Origin: Zoopage sp. CT-All
Taxonomy: Eukaryota; Zoopagomycota; Zoopagomycetes; Zoopagales; Zoopagaceae
Length of the DNA: 30,747 bases
Reading direction: 5' to 3'
NCBI GenBank assembly: GCA_004114245.1
Contig: QZWS01000067.1
Coordinates: forward strand, 1 to 30,747
Below are positions 1-8,130 of the stretch, in pieces (position 1 is the stretch's first letter; the number at the start of each line of letters is the position of its first letter). The notes beneath the pieces were generated by a model. That model was not told where the DNA came from, ran no database searches, and worked only from the letters and a program-made list of their open reading frames with translations. The position numbers were made by a program, and so were the translations under genes.

Positions 1-171
1 GCTGGTGGAGATGCGCACAGCTGGGATGATGGCTGGCGGAAATGTTGACGGTGCTTGTGACTGGCGCCAGCGTTGTCTTGTAGAGTACTCATGGAGAACA
101 GAAGCCTCGTGAACCAAAGCTTGTACGACTGACATGTCAGCTGGCAAAATGCAGCACATCCCAACCTTCAT
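1..171 (-). CDS. possible 3' part of a gene running off the left edge
   Basis: An open frame on the minus strand starts with ATG at 171-169 (or continues an exon reaching back to an in-frame stop at 190-192) and stays open for 57 codons to the window edge. The residues begin MKVGMCCILPADMSVVQA. I do not recognise a family. It may be an internal or last exon whose 3' end is outside the window, or chance. The short length and missing ends keep confidence low. Between it and the next gene (172-286) I see nothing. Confidence 0.2.
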   Translation of the reverse strand, partial: MKVGMCCILPADMSVVQALVHEASVLHEYSTRQRWRQSQAPSTFPPAIIPAVRISTS

Positions 172-286
172 GCCAAGCAGGGTGCCGCGCTAGACTTCCA
201 AGCGATGGTCAAGACTTCTCCCACACATGCACTGGGCAATGGCATCAAAATAAGCTATTGTTGCTTGGCTATATTATTCTGCTACT

Positions 287-1162
287 TCAATCTGTTGCTG
301 TACTAGCTTTCATCCCTCTCAAATCGAATGCAGGCACCGCATGCCCTTTACCCACAGTGGCTTGGGCAGCCCGCACTTGCTTGATCAGGAGCCCAGCACT
401 GGTGATGAGCCAATAGCACTGCAAGTCAAACTTGCTCTTTTGGTATGCACTCAAATTGCTACGAAACGTGCGTGCTTGACCCATCATTTCAAACATCCCG
501 TTGATGTCTTTTTCAATCCTCTCGAGCGAGATTATGTGGTTTTGCATTGGGGGGCCATCAGCAAATCTTCGCGTCACCAGCACTTGCGTTCTACCTGGTG
601 ATGCTGTGATCAGTTTGAAGCACTTCCAGGCAAACTTGAGCTCAAGAGTAGACACCTTTAGGGCCTCGGGGGAGCTGGCTGGCTTGCGATGGGGTGGCCT
701 AGGGTCGTTGATGAAAACCTCCCTATTGGAAACAGGCGGTGAGGTCGGCCGCCAGCCTTGATTATCTGCATCAGTGTGCGACTTCTTTCTAGAGAATTTG
801 AAGATGTTTATCCTCTGCGCCCAGTTTTTCTTCGGCTTCCGTTCAGTGGGCCCGCCCGGTGGCTGATCCGTGATTGATGTGCCGCGTTCTACTTTGCTTG
901 TGCGTGGCCTGTTCTGCGGCTTTGCATCAGTGCCAAACGACTTTCGTCTCAAGTAACTGAAGGGATTGAGTATTTCGGTCCAGGATTTCTTCGGCTTATC
1001 TCTAGCGGAGGGAGGTTTCTCGGTCTGCTCCACCGGGTTTATGTTTGCGTTGGTCGGGGTCGGGACATGGCTCCCGGCAGTGGCAGGCGAGATGGCGGTT
1101 CCGGCAAGCAGCACGGCGCTGGCAGCAACGAAAATGAAAAGAACAGCGTGCAGGCGTGTCAT
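287..1162 (-). CDS. secreted protein with two pairs of internal repeats, candidate effector
   Basis: Single-exon gene of 291 residues. The first 20-30 residues form a clear signal peptide (short polar start, hydrophobic run FIFVAASAVLLAG, likely cleavage after the Ala-rich stretch near residue 29). The mature N-terminal half is rich in Pro, Lys and Arg and carries two copies of one motif: residues 57-75 (PKKSWTEILNPF then RRKS) and 110-128 (PKKNWAQRINIF then RKKS). The C-terminal half carries a second, different pair: 176-190 (KFAWKCFKLITASPG) and 244-257 (KFDLQCYWLITSAG), each with one cysteine. No membrane helix follows the signal peptide. I do not recognise a family. Repeats, secretion and absence of known domains fit a lineage-specific effector or wall protein, which is inference. 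It is transcribed away from enolase across 290 bp. Confidence 0.75.
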   Translation of the reverse strand: MTRLHAVLFIFVAASAVLLAGTAISPATAGSHVPTPTNANINPVEQTEKPPSARDKPKKSWTEILNPFSYLRRKSFGTDAKPQNRPRTSKVERGTSITDQPPGGPTERKPKKNWAQRINIFKFSRKKSHTDADNQGWRPTSPPVSNREVFINDPRPPHRKPASSPEALKVSTLELKFAWKCFKLITASPGRTQVLVTRRFADGPPMQNHIISLERIEKDINGMFEMMGQARTFRSNLSAYQKSKFDLQCYWLITSAGLLIKQVRAAQATVGKGHAVPAFDLRGMKASTATD

Positions 1163-1452
1163 GGGGCGTGTCTATGGCGTCAAGTGCGCCGTTGATGTGG
1201 CGAGCAAGGCCAGCGATGGCTCAATGCCACGTGGCACCAACAAGATGGTGCCAGTGAACGTTGGCTGCCGCGCCCCTGCCGAACACTTTGGATGCAGTCA
1301 CCGGGCTGGGATGGGCCCCAGCACGGTTGCCCGGAGCCTGCACACTCCACGTGTCCGAGAGAGGTGCAGCCGATGATGGTTGCCTCGGTTTCCCAGGCAG
1401 TCCTTTTCTTCTCCGCTGGCAACCACCTGCATCCGCCATCTCACCGCTGCTC
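1163..1452. promoter_or_regulatory. divergent intergenic region upstream of enolase
   Basis: This 290-bp gap separates the starts of the secreted-protein gene and enolase. The enolase frame stays open upstream for 64 codons (from 1261), but that extension has no homology. The last 60-70 bases before the enolase ATG are pyrimidine-rich (CCTTTTCTTCTCC is visible at about 1401-1413), as often seen before strongly expressed fungal glycolytic genes. No TATA box is obvious. Confidence 0.35.
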
Positions 1453-2781
1453 ATGCCCGTTATCACCCGCATCCACGCCCGCCAGATCTTTGACTCGCGC
1501 GGTAACCCCACCGTTGAGGTTGACCTGACCACCTCCACCCACGGTGTGTTCCGCGCCGCCGTCCCCTCGGGCGCCTCCACCGGCATCCACGAGGCGCTGG
1601 AGCTGCGTGACGGCGTCAAGGCCGAGTATCTCGGCAAGGGTGTGCTGGCCGCCGTGAGGAACGTCAACGATGTCATTGCGCCGGCGCTGATCGCCGCCGG
1701 GCTGGATGTAACCGACCAGTGCACGATCGATGCGTTTCTGCTAAAGCTGGACGGCACCCCGAACAAGGCCAAGTTGGGCGCAAACGCCATCCTGGGTGTC
1801 TCGCTAGCCGTAGCCAAGGCCGGCGCGGCCCAGGCCGGGCGGCCGTTGTACGCGCACCTCGCGCACCTCGCCGGTCGCAACACAAGCGCCACGGATAAAT
1901 TCGTGCTGCCCGTGCCCGCCTTCAACGTCATCAATGGCGGGTCGCACGCCGGGAATAAGCTCGCCATGCAGGAGTTCATGATCCTGCCCACTGGCGCCAA
2001 ATCCTTTGCCGAGGCCATGAAAATCGGGTCCGAGTGCTACCACGCCCTCAAGACCGTGATCAAGGCCAAGTATGGCCAGGATGCCACGAATGTGGGCGAC
2101 GAGGGCGGCTTTGCTCCCGGGATCCAGGATAACCGCGAGGGGCTGGAGCTGCTGCAGCAGGCGATTGCCAAGGCCGGGTACACCGGGCGCGTTCAGATTG
2201 CCATGGATGTGGCCGCGAGCGAGTTCTACAAGGAGGGAAAGTATGACTTGGATTTCAAGAACTCGGCGTCGGACGCCTCCAAATGGCTGACGGGCGAGGA
2301 GCTGGCGGCCCTCTACATCTCGTTTGCTCGCGACTACCCCATCGTGTCCATCGAGGATCCGTTCGACCAGGATGACTGGGCAGCGTGGTCGCATCTCACC
2401 GCCTCAACACATGTGCAGATCGTCGGCGACGATCTCACCGTGACCAACCCTGCTCGCATCGCCGTGGCCGTGAAGAAGCTCGCTTGCAATGGTCTGCTGC
2501 TCAAGGTGAACCAGATTGGAACGGTGACCGAGAGTATTCGCGCGGCATTGGATGCCCAGGCGGCTGGTTGGGGCGTGATGGTGTCCCACCGCAGCGGCGA
2601 GACCGAGGATACCTTTATCGCGGATTTGGTGGTTGGGCTCGGAACCGGCCAGATCAAGACCGGCGCGCCGTGCAGGAGCGAGAGGCTGGCCAAGTACAAT
2701 CAGCTGCTGAGGATCGAGGAGGAGCTGGGTCCGGAGCGGTGCGTCTATGCCGGTGAGAACTTCCGTCGCCCGTCGCTGTAG
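1453..2781 (+). CDS. ENO1: enolase (2-phosphoglycerate hydratase)
   Basis: Intronless gene for 442 residues, the normal eukaryotic length. The enzyme converts 2-phosphoglycerate to phosphoenolpyruvate in cytosolic glycolysis. It opens with the diagnostic [19 protein letters not shown] block. All catalytic positions are present, shifted by +6 from yeast: His165, Glu174, Glu217 (GDEGGFAPG), metal ligands Asp252, Glu301 ([10 protein letters not shown]) and Asp326 (GDDLTVTN), the signature [14 protein letters not shown] with Lys351, and His379 (SHRSGET). The ATG at 1453 was chosen because it starts the conserved N-terminus; the same frame is open upstream but non-homologous. The stop lies only 34 bp from the IST3 stop on the other strand. 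Lack of introns contrasts with most neighbours and is common for highly expressed genes. Confidence 0.98.
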   Translation: MPVITRIHARQIFDSRGNPTVEVDLTTSTHGVFRAAVPSGASTGIHEALELRDGVKAEYLGKGVLAAVRNVNDVIAPALIAAGLDVTDQCTIDAFLLKLDGTPNKAKLGANAILGVSLAVAKAGAAQAGRPLYAHLAHLAGRNTSATDKFVLPVPAFNVINGGSHAGNKLAMQEFMILPTGAKSFAEAMKIGSECYHALKTVIKAKYGQDATNVGDEGGFAPGIQDNREGLELLQQAIAKAGYTGRVQIAMDVAASEFYKEGKYDLDFKNSASDASKWLTGEELAALYISFARDYPIVSIEDPFDQDDWAAWSHLTASTHVQIVGDDLTVTNPARIAVAVKKLACNGLLLKVNQIGTVTESIRAALDAQAAGWGVMVSHRSGETEDTFIADLVVGLGTGQIKTGAPCRSERLAKYNQLLRIEEELGPERCVYAGENFRRPSL

Positions 2782-2815
2782 GCAGACGCGCATGTTGACT
2801 GAAAGGATGCAGATT

Positions 2816-3661
2816 TCATTCACGATGGCGATCGTGCGCGCGACTTTTGTACACTTCTTGCTCAATGCTATGCACGAAGCTGTCTTCGGCTCGCCGTGGC
2901 GGTGAGGATGCTCGCTCCCTGCTCCGACGTCTTACTGGGCTCCTCTGCTTACTACCTGCCTTCTCTCTCGCCTCATCCTGCCTCAGTCGTCTTGCCTCAC
3001 GTTTTGCCTGCCGCTGCTGCTTTCGACGAAGCCTATCAAGAATGTAGCCAGACATGGGATCGTCGGGGTCGAGCGTTGCTGCCAGCTTGGCCACCTCATC
3101 GTCCTCCACCACCGTCCTGGGCGCGACATCCTCGCCACCATCTGACTCCTCTGATGCTAACAAGAATGAAACAGTTGGATTCACAGCAGTTGGTAGTTAC
3201 CTGGAAGGGGTTTGGGGGCTGCATTATACGCCTCCTCCTCCGTCTCCGGGAAGCCCTCGCCGCCATCCTCGCCCTTCCCGCCTCGTTTGAACTTATCCAC
3301 ATGGTCTACGCGCAAAACTCTGCCGAGAACCTTGGCCCCGCTCAAGTTGTCCACGGCAAGGACGGTGCTGCGCTGATCCTCGAATCCGAGGAAGCAAAAC
3401 CCGCGCGACTTTCCCGACGCCTTGTCGCGCATCAGGTGAATGTCAACGACCTCGCCGTACTGCGAGAATATGGCGATGACGTCGCCCTCGGTGAGGTCGT
3501 ATGGGAGTCCGCCAATATAGATGTACGCCGAGTGCTTGTACTGATCATGCCAGGAGCCGGTGACGCCGAGATCGAGTTCGCGCTTGTTGATGCGCTGAAT
3601 CTCCCTGACGACGCTGAGAAGGAGTCGGTGCGCGTGGTTGCTTCGAGAAGACGTACTTCAT
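2816..3661 (-). CDS. IST3: Ist3/Snu17-type RRM protein of the RES splicing complex
   Basis: Three exons: 3657-3661, 3201-3613 and 2816-3156, joined length 759, giving 252 residues. Introns are 43 and 44 nt. The first coding exon is only five bases (ATGAA): donor GTACGT follows and acceptor CTCAG leads into the body, giving MNVVREIQRINKREL, exactly the family's N-terminus. Without this mini-exon the frame meets a stop. The RRM follows, with RNP2 YIYIGGLPY near residues 32-40 and RNP1 KSRGFCFLGF about 40 residues later. The C-terminus is Arg/Lys/Ser-rich. In yeast, Snu17/Ist3 forms the pre-mRNA retention and splicing complex with Bud13 and Pml1 on the U2 snRNP, in the nucleus. The ATG lies 36 bp from that of COA1 on the other strand. 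Confidence 0.93.
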
Positions 3662-3697
3662 GAGCGAGGACGGGCTGTGCTGTGACTGTCTGGTGTA

Positions 3698-4228
3698 ATG
3701 CTGCATTCGATCTGCCCAAGCGGCGTCCTCCGCTGCTTCGCCTCCCGCCGTGCCTATGCCATAGTTGCTGCTGCTTCGGATCCAGCATCCAAGACAGTCA
3801 GCAGTCGACGTTACCGGAGAATTGTTGCCCGCGCAGGATTATTCGTGGCCGCCACGACGCTATGGGCCGCCACGCTCTCCATCTTTTTCAACAAACAACG
3901 CCACGCCACGGCCCCCGTCTCTTCCATCCTATTTCTGCTTCGGCACGACCCGCGAGCAATAAAGCTTCTGGGGGAAGGCGTTGCAATGCACAGCGGTGAC
4001 TGGACTTGGATTCATGGCAGAGTGAATCAGCTAAACGGCGTTGTCGACGTGCGGTTCATGGTGAAAGGAGCTGGCGGCGGGGAAGGTGAAGTGGCATTCA
4101 GGAGCGTGAGGTCGAATAGTGTAGGCGGCGAGGAAGGAGCTTGGGTGGTGGAGAAGTTCGAGTTGCACAGACTTCGAGATTCTGCCATTGTCGATCTTCG
4201 GGAATCCGCCGACGAATTGAATGCGTGA
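3698..4228 (+). CDS. COA1: Coa1-like cytochrome c oxidase assembly factor
   Basis: Single exon, 176 residues. The N-terminus looks like a mitochondrial presequence (MLHSICPSGVLRCFASRRAYA: basic, Ser/Ala-rich, no acids). One membrane helix follows (about residues 45-65, AGLFVAATTLWAATLSIFF). The remaining intermembrane-space domain has the Coa1 pattern: an LG helix, then a beta-rich GVVDVRFMVKGAGGGEGEVAF and a WVVEKFELHRL strand. Coa1 acts in the mitochondrial inner membrane in early Cox1 maturation with Mss51 and Shy1. Assignment rests on architecture and these short patterns, so it is probable rather than certain. It shares a 36-bp divergent promoter gap with IST3. Confidence 0.75.
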   Translation: MLHSICPSGVLRCFASRRAYAIVAAASDPASKTVSSRRYRRIVARAGLFVAATTLWAATLSIFFNKQRHATAPVSSILFLLRHDPRAIKLLGEGVAMHSGDWTWIHGRVNQLNGVVDVRFMVKGAGGGEGEVAFRSVRSNSVGGEEGAWVVEKFELHRLRDSAIVDLRESADELNA

Positions 4229-4692
4229 ATGGAATGATTGGAAAGCAGCTGGATAGCTACGTGTTGATTAGTAAAGCTAGTGTAAGGCTAGTGTGCGAAA
4301 GCAGCCTTGTTCTAGCCTAACGCTGACCCGCATACCGTTTTGCAGAATGAATCTTATACACTCATTCACGGCAATAACGTTTACGACCGCATGCTATATA
4401 TTAGAGGGACATCATATTGGCCTATTTGTAGGTATGCTGTAGGACAGGCTAGATGGCTAGAGACTTTTCATCCAGCCAGCGATGACATCCTATTAGTCAT
4501 ATTTTACATCCCTCATCTTCAACTTGGGGCCTGATCTCACAGCCCATTGCAGCGCTGAAATGTGTGGTGATGAAATATTCGTTTGACAGCTTTGAAATAC
4601 TTGATTTGCATTGCCCAGACATCCTTTTCTGCCCCAGTCAGTTGATTTGCACGCAAGTGATAAGTTATTAAAATTCATCAATACCGCACATT
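4229..4692. other. intergenic region, no gene seen
   Basis: 464 bp between the convergent COA1 and pyridoxal kinase stops, unusually long for a convergent pair here. It is more AT-rich than the genes. A short direct repeat (GCTAGTGT near 4276 and 4289) is visible. The frames inside are short and have no recognisable product, and I found no tRNA boxes. Confidence 0.5.
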
Positions 4693-5878
4693 CTATCGCC
4701 ACTCAGCCTTGCATATTTCCCACGGCGACTCAGTCGCCACCTCACCACGAAGCATTGCTTGAAGAGAGAATCCGTTAGGATACCACGGTTCGCGTACTAT
4801 AGTAATCTCGGGATACGCAAGCAGCGTTGACTGTGTAAGCGCATCTTGGCATTCAACTAGCGCAAGCTCACGACTGCGTAAAGTGTCTGTCGCACTAGGC
4901 TGCTCTTGGTCAGGTGCGAGAAGGCCCAGCATGTCTTGGGCCTTGCTAGATGTATGTAGTAATACGAGACGCAGAACTTTTGCCGTTCGCATGCAAGCGA
5001 GCTCAAATGTCACCATGTCGTTCTGATCTGGCACATCGGCATGGGCCGGGCGCGGTTTGCTGCGTTCGTCGTGAAGGTAGGCCAGCAAAAGTGCGGCGAA
5101 CAGATCTCCGGTGCCAGTATAGTTTCCCTCGATCCGCGGAAATTCAATCGTGAACGTGTGCGGAAATGTCGTTTCTCGGCAAAAGCTGCCAAACATGTAC
5201 AGCTGCTGCTCGTCATCCTCGAGCTTGACGCTGGTGATGACAGCATACTTGACGCCGAATCGACGGTGCAATTTATTTGCGAGGAGTAGTCCGCATTCTT
5301 TTGTTTGTAAACTCGCGCACAGCAACGTGCTGTTGCAATGTTAGGCCTGCCTGATGGCACGAGTAAAATGCGGACATACTCGGTTTCGAAAGCGTTTGGA
5401 GTGATGATATCCGCAAGCGGACACAGATCATCGATGTATCGTTGCACCACGTCCTTGGGAACATATAGCTTTCCGTTATCACCGAGAACCGGATCAACCA
5501 CTGTCGATGATCAACATGAGACGCGGGAGAGAGGATGGGAGACACACCGACAATCACACTCGGGTTCCGCCGCTTGACATCCTTCACCACCTCTGTGACC
5601 GCACCGACTAGCTCCGCGCGCCCAACATAGCCCACAATCACGTAGTCGTATCTCGCCATCCCGTTTGGCACCAGCCCGTCAAAGTACAGCCCGCGAAGAT
5701 GGGCGGCACTGGGGCGGTGGCCATTGACGTTCGCGTACCCTGTGTGGTTGGACAGCGCAGTGGTGTGCAGCACGTCGACGAGAAAGCCAAGGCGCTGCAG
5801 GGCGAATTCAGCGACGCGCGTGCCGACGTATCCCGACGCGACATGCGACTGGATCGAGAGAACGCGTGGCGGCGGCAT
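4693..5878 (-). CDS. BUD16: pyridoxal kinase (PdxK/Bud16 type)
   Basis: Three exons: 5548-5878, 5380-5500 and 4693-5329, joined length 1089, 362 residues; introns 47 and 50 nt with GTGTGT and GTATGT donors. The enzyme phosphorylates pyridoxal, pyridoxine and pyridoxamine with ATP in the cytosolic B6 salvage pathway. It belongs to the ribokinase-like fold. The start [19 protein letters not shown] matches the family's substrate-binding N-terminus, followed by [11 protein letters not shown]. Exon 2 carries [16 protein letters not shown] and ITPNAFET. Exon 3 carries [11 protein letters not shown] and the anion-hole/catalytic [17 protein letters not shown] with the general-base Asp. The extra C-terminal tail of about 100 residues is typical of fungal forms. 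It ends with a TAG at 4693-4695. Its start is 80 bp from the stop of the next gene on the same strand. Confidence 0.93.
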
Positions 5879-5958
5879 AGTGTCACGTGGGATTGGGGAT
5901 GAATATCATGCAGACGTATATATTGGCCGATACAGTGCAGCGCATGGTGCAGCTCATC

Positions 5959-7315
5959 TCAAAAATCTCGCACGCCTTGCCCCTAGACAGCAGCAGGCAT
6001 TGCCTCGGTCAGCCACGAATGCTACACGGACCCAGCTCACCACAACGCGGAATCTGGCATGCATGCCAGCGGGCTGGCTCACCGATCTGTTCAACACGGC
6101 ATGTCTAAAATGCGTTGAAGTATGCAAAATACGCAGAGCGCGCTACCTAGCTCCATTCTGAATGTATAGTCCAACGCGCTCAGAACAGGACCGTCCCCAG
6201 CCAATGCCTAGTGTAGGCACAATGATGCCTTGATCAGCTGATTCGTGCTGCTGCTGCGGTTGAGCCACTGTATGACCATTCCATGGGCCACCACGACCCG
6301 AGCGAGACTCGGCGCCAACAGGCGGCTTCGTTGTGACCTGGTTCAATGCGACCACTGCCACAGCATGATCCACAGCCAAACGGGCTAGATCACTTCCCAC
6401 CGCGTCAAGCACTCGTGACCGAGACCGAAAGTCGCCAAACGCACGACGCGTCAGCATTGCAATGTCGTCTATTACGATCAGTCGCACGTTGGAGTTGTCG
6501 GCAAGAATGTTTGGGAGGAAAGCGATCGTGGCGAGGAGCTCCAACGCTGTCGTTGGCCTCATGACGTGGATGCCGCTCAAGAGCTCGTCGGCGGTTCTGT
6601 CGTTCGCTCCCGCAGTTGCTGTCGATCGACCAAGACTATGGACAGCAAGCTGCATTATTCGAGCTGGAGTGAATCCGCCGTTGCAATCTACAATGGTGTG
6701 AGTGCAACAATGATAGGAGAGAGGTTGACCGATGTAGACACACTCTTGGCTACCGCCGTCGGCCGTCAAATGTGTACTGCGCAGCACATTTATCGCCATC
6801 TGCAGACTTATATCATCCCGTGCTCAGCGCACATATGGTCAACGAGGCTTACGCAATCTGAGTTTTTCCCGTCCCAGGTCCGCCGCATATCTCCACCACC
6901 CTTCCCACTCTTATCCCCGGCTCTCTTAATCTCTCGTCGGATACCTGCAGCCATATGGGCATATCTGTGGCGTATCCGCCAAAGAACGCGTCAAGCAGTA
7001 TGGACCCAGTGGAAATCGGACGATGTCGGGCAAGATGGCCATCCGTCTGCAGTCCGGTAAGAAACAGAATATCTAAAGTGCTGTTTAAACCCATCTGGGA
7101 TCATTGGACGCGGTACCTTGAGCGAACTCGGTGAGGACTTCATCACACGCTCGGCCAATGGAATCTGCCTCCCCCTTAGGCGTCCCATCGCCTGCTGTTG
7201 CCGTCTCCCGCCATTTCTCGACATATAATTTTGCGTCGAGTACCGTCTTTATGCCTGAATTCTGTAGTATTCCGCGGGATGTCGGCGACACGCCTTGCAT
7301 TCTTGATACCTCCAT
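5959..7315 (-). CDS. Rad51-family recombinase paralog, RAD51C-like
   Basis: Six exons: 7117-7315, 6853-7072, 6730-6806, 6147-6687, 6041-6104 and 5959-5982, joined 1125, 374 residues; introns 42-58 nt. RecA-fold ATPase acting in homologous recombination. An N-terminal helix-hairpin-helix-like stretch (SRGILQNSGIKTVLDA) precedes ISTGSILLDAFFGG, the Walker A block EICGGPGTGKTQIALQM, VYIDCNGGFTPARIMQLA, Walker B RLIVIDDIAML, and VVALNQVTTKP. The last exons give RHAVLNRS and ARFRVVGQGVRDF, the usual end of the fold. Phase 2 joining of exons 2 and 3 needs an AAG acceptor at 6807-6808. About 20 extra residues interrupt FFGG and GIRVGR. The start at 7315 is the ATG nearest the conserved region; the same frame is open to 7555, so the N-terminus could be longer. 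RAD51C fits best, but other paralogs are possible. Confidence 0.8.
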
Positions 7316-8130
7316 TCCCAAGATGCCCTGAGAGTAGTCAACCTGTTGCCACCCAAACACCATCTTAATGTTACCTAGACGCCTACGCACACCTGTACAG
7401 GATGTATTCATGGATGCATCCGCAGCCTCTGCTGCCATGCCATGTAGCTGGGGCAATTCGACATGGTCAGCGGGATGACGGGCATGCCGCATCTCCAGCA
7501 GTGTCGTCTCAAGTGATGTGCTGCTCAGCACCCAAGCGCTTACCGACCATACCATTGGTCGCTACAGGTGAGTGTTGTAGTCTGAGTAATTCAGTATGCC
7601 CATAACTGTCAAGTTATGGGGCATTGACCAATGGCTGCATTGCTTGGTTCGCATCGAGCACAGGACGAACGTTCGATGTGCATTGTGGCTTAAATGCAAT
7701 AGTGCGAATGCTACCAGGAGGCGAATTCGTCAAAGCAGGTGAATCAGTTCAATTCGAGTGCAGGCATAGCGCCGTTCCACGCGGCAGCCTCAAGCGACTG
7801 AAATGGTAGAACTAGGACCAGTAGTGGTCGCTGCAAACACCATGCTGTATACCATCCATATCTACAGCATGCACCCACTCCCACTGATTAGTCAGATGCA
7901 GAGGACTGTGGTGGGCAAAGGTTGCCACTGGAAATGATGGCAAGAATGCCACGGATGCTTCTCTGTGGCCAAGCTGATGCATATAAATGGATGTACAGAG
8001 GCAGTGTGGATGAAACAGACCTAAATTCGTATACATCATTGTGAGCCACGTGGCCATCAGTCAGCTTCTGATGGCTGAACAACGCACCGAGATAACCCAC
8101 GTCCCACGTGACCCCATTCTTCCTTGTCCG
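7316..8130. other. divergent intergenic region between the RAD51C-like gene and YME1
   Basis: About 815 bp, the longest gap in the housekeeping block. The RAD51C-like frame continues open to 7555 without recognisable homology, so part may be a longer N-terminus or 5' leader. No RNA gene or repeat stands out. The promoters of both flanking genes must lie here. Confidence 0.4.

Noticed and set aside
1261-1452. Upstream extension of enolase
   Set aside because: In frame but lacks homology; the conserved N-terminus begins at the ATG at 1453.
2896-3663. 255-codon plus-strand frame opposite IST3
   Set aside because: Antisense shadow of IST3 exons and introns; IST3 is supported by RRM motifs and exact splice phasing.
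4560-4640. Possible C/D-box snoRNA (GTGATGA near 4567)
   Set aside because: No convincing D box or terminal stem was found at the right distance.
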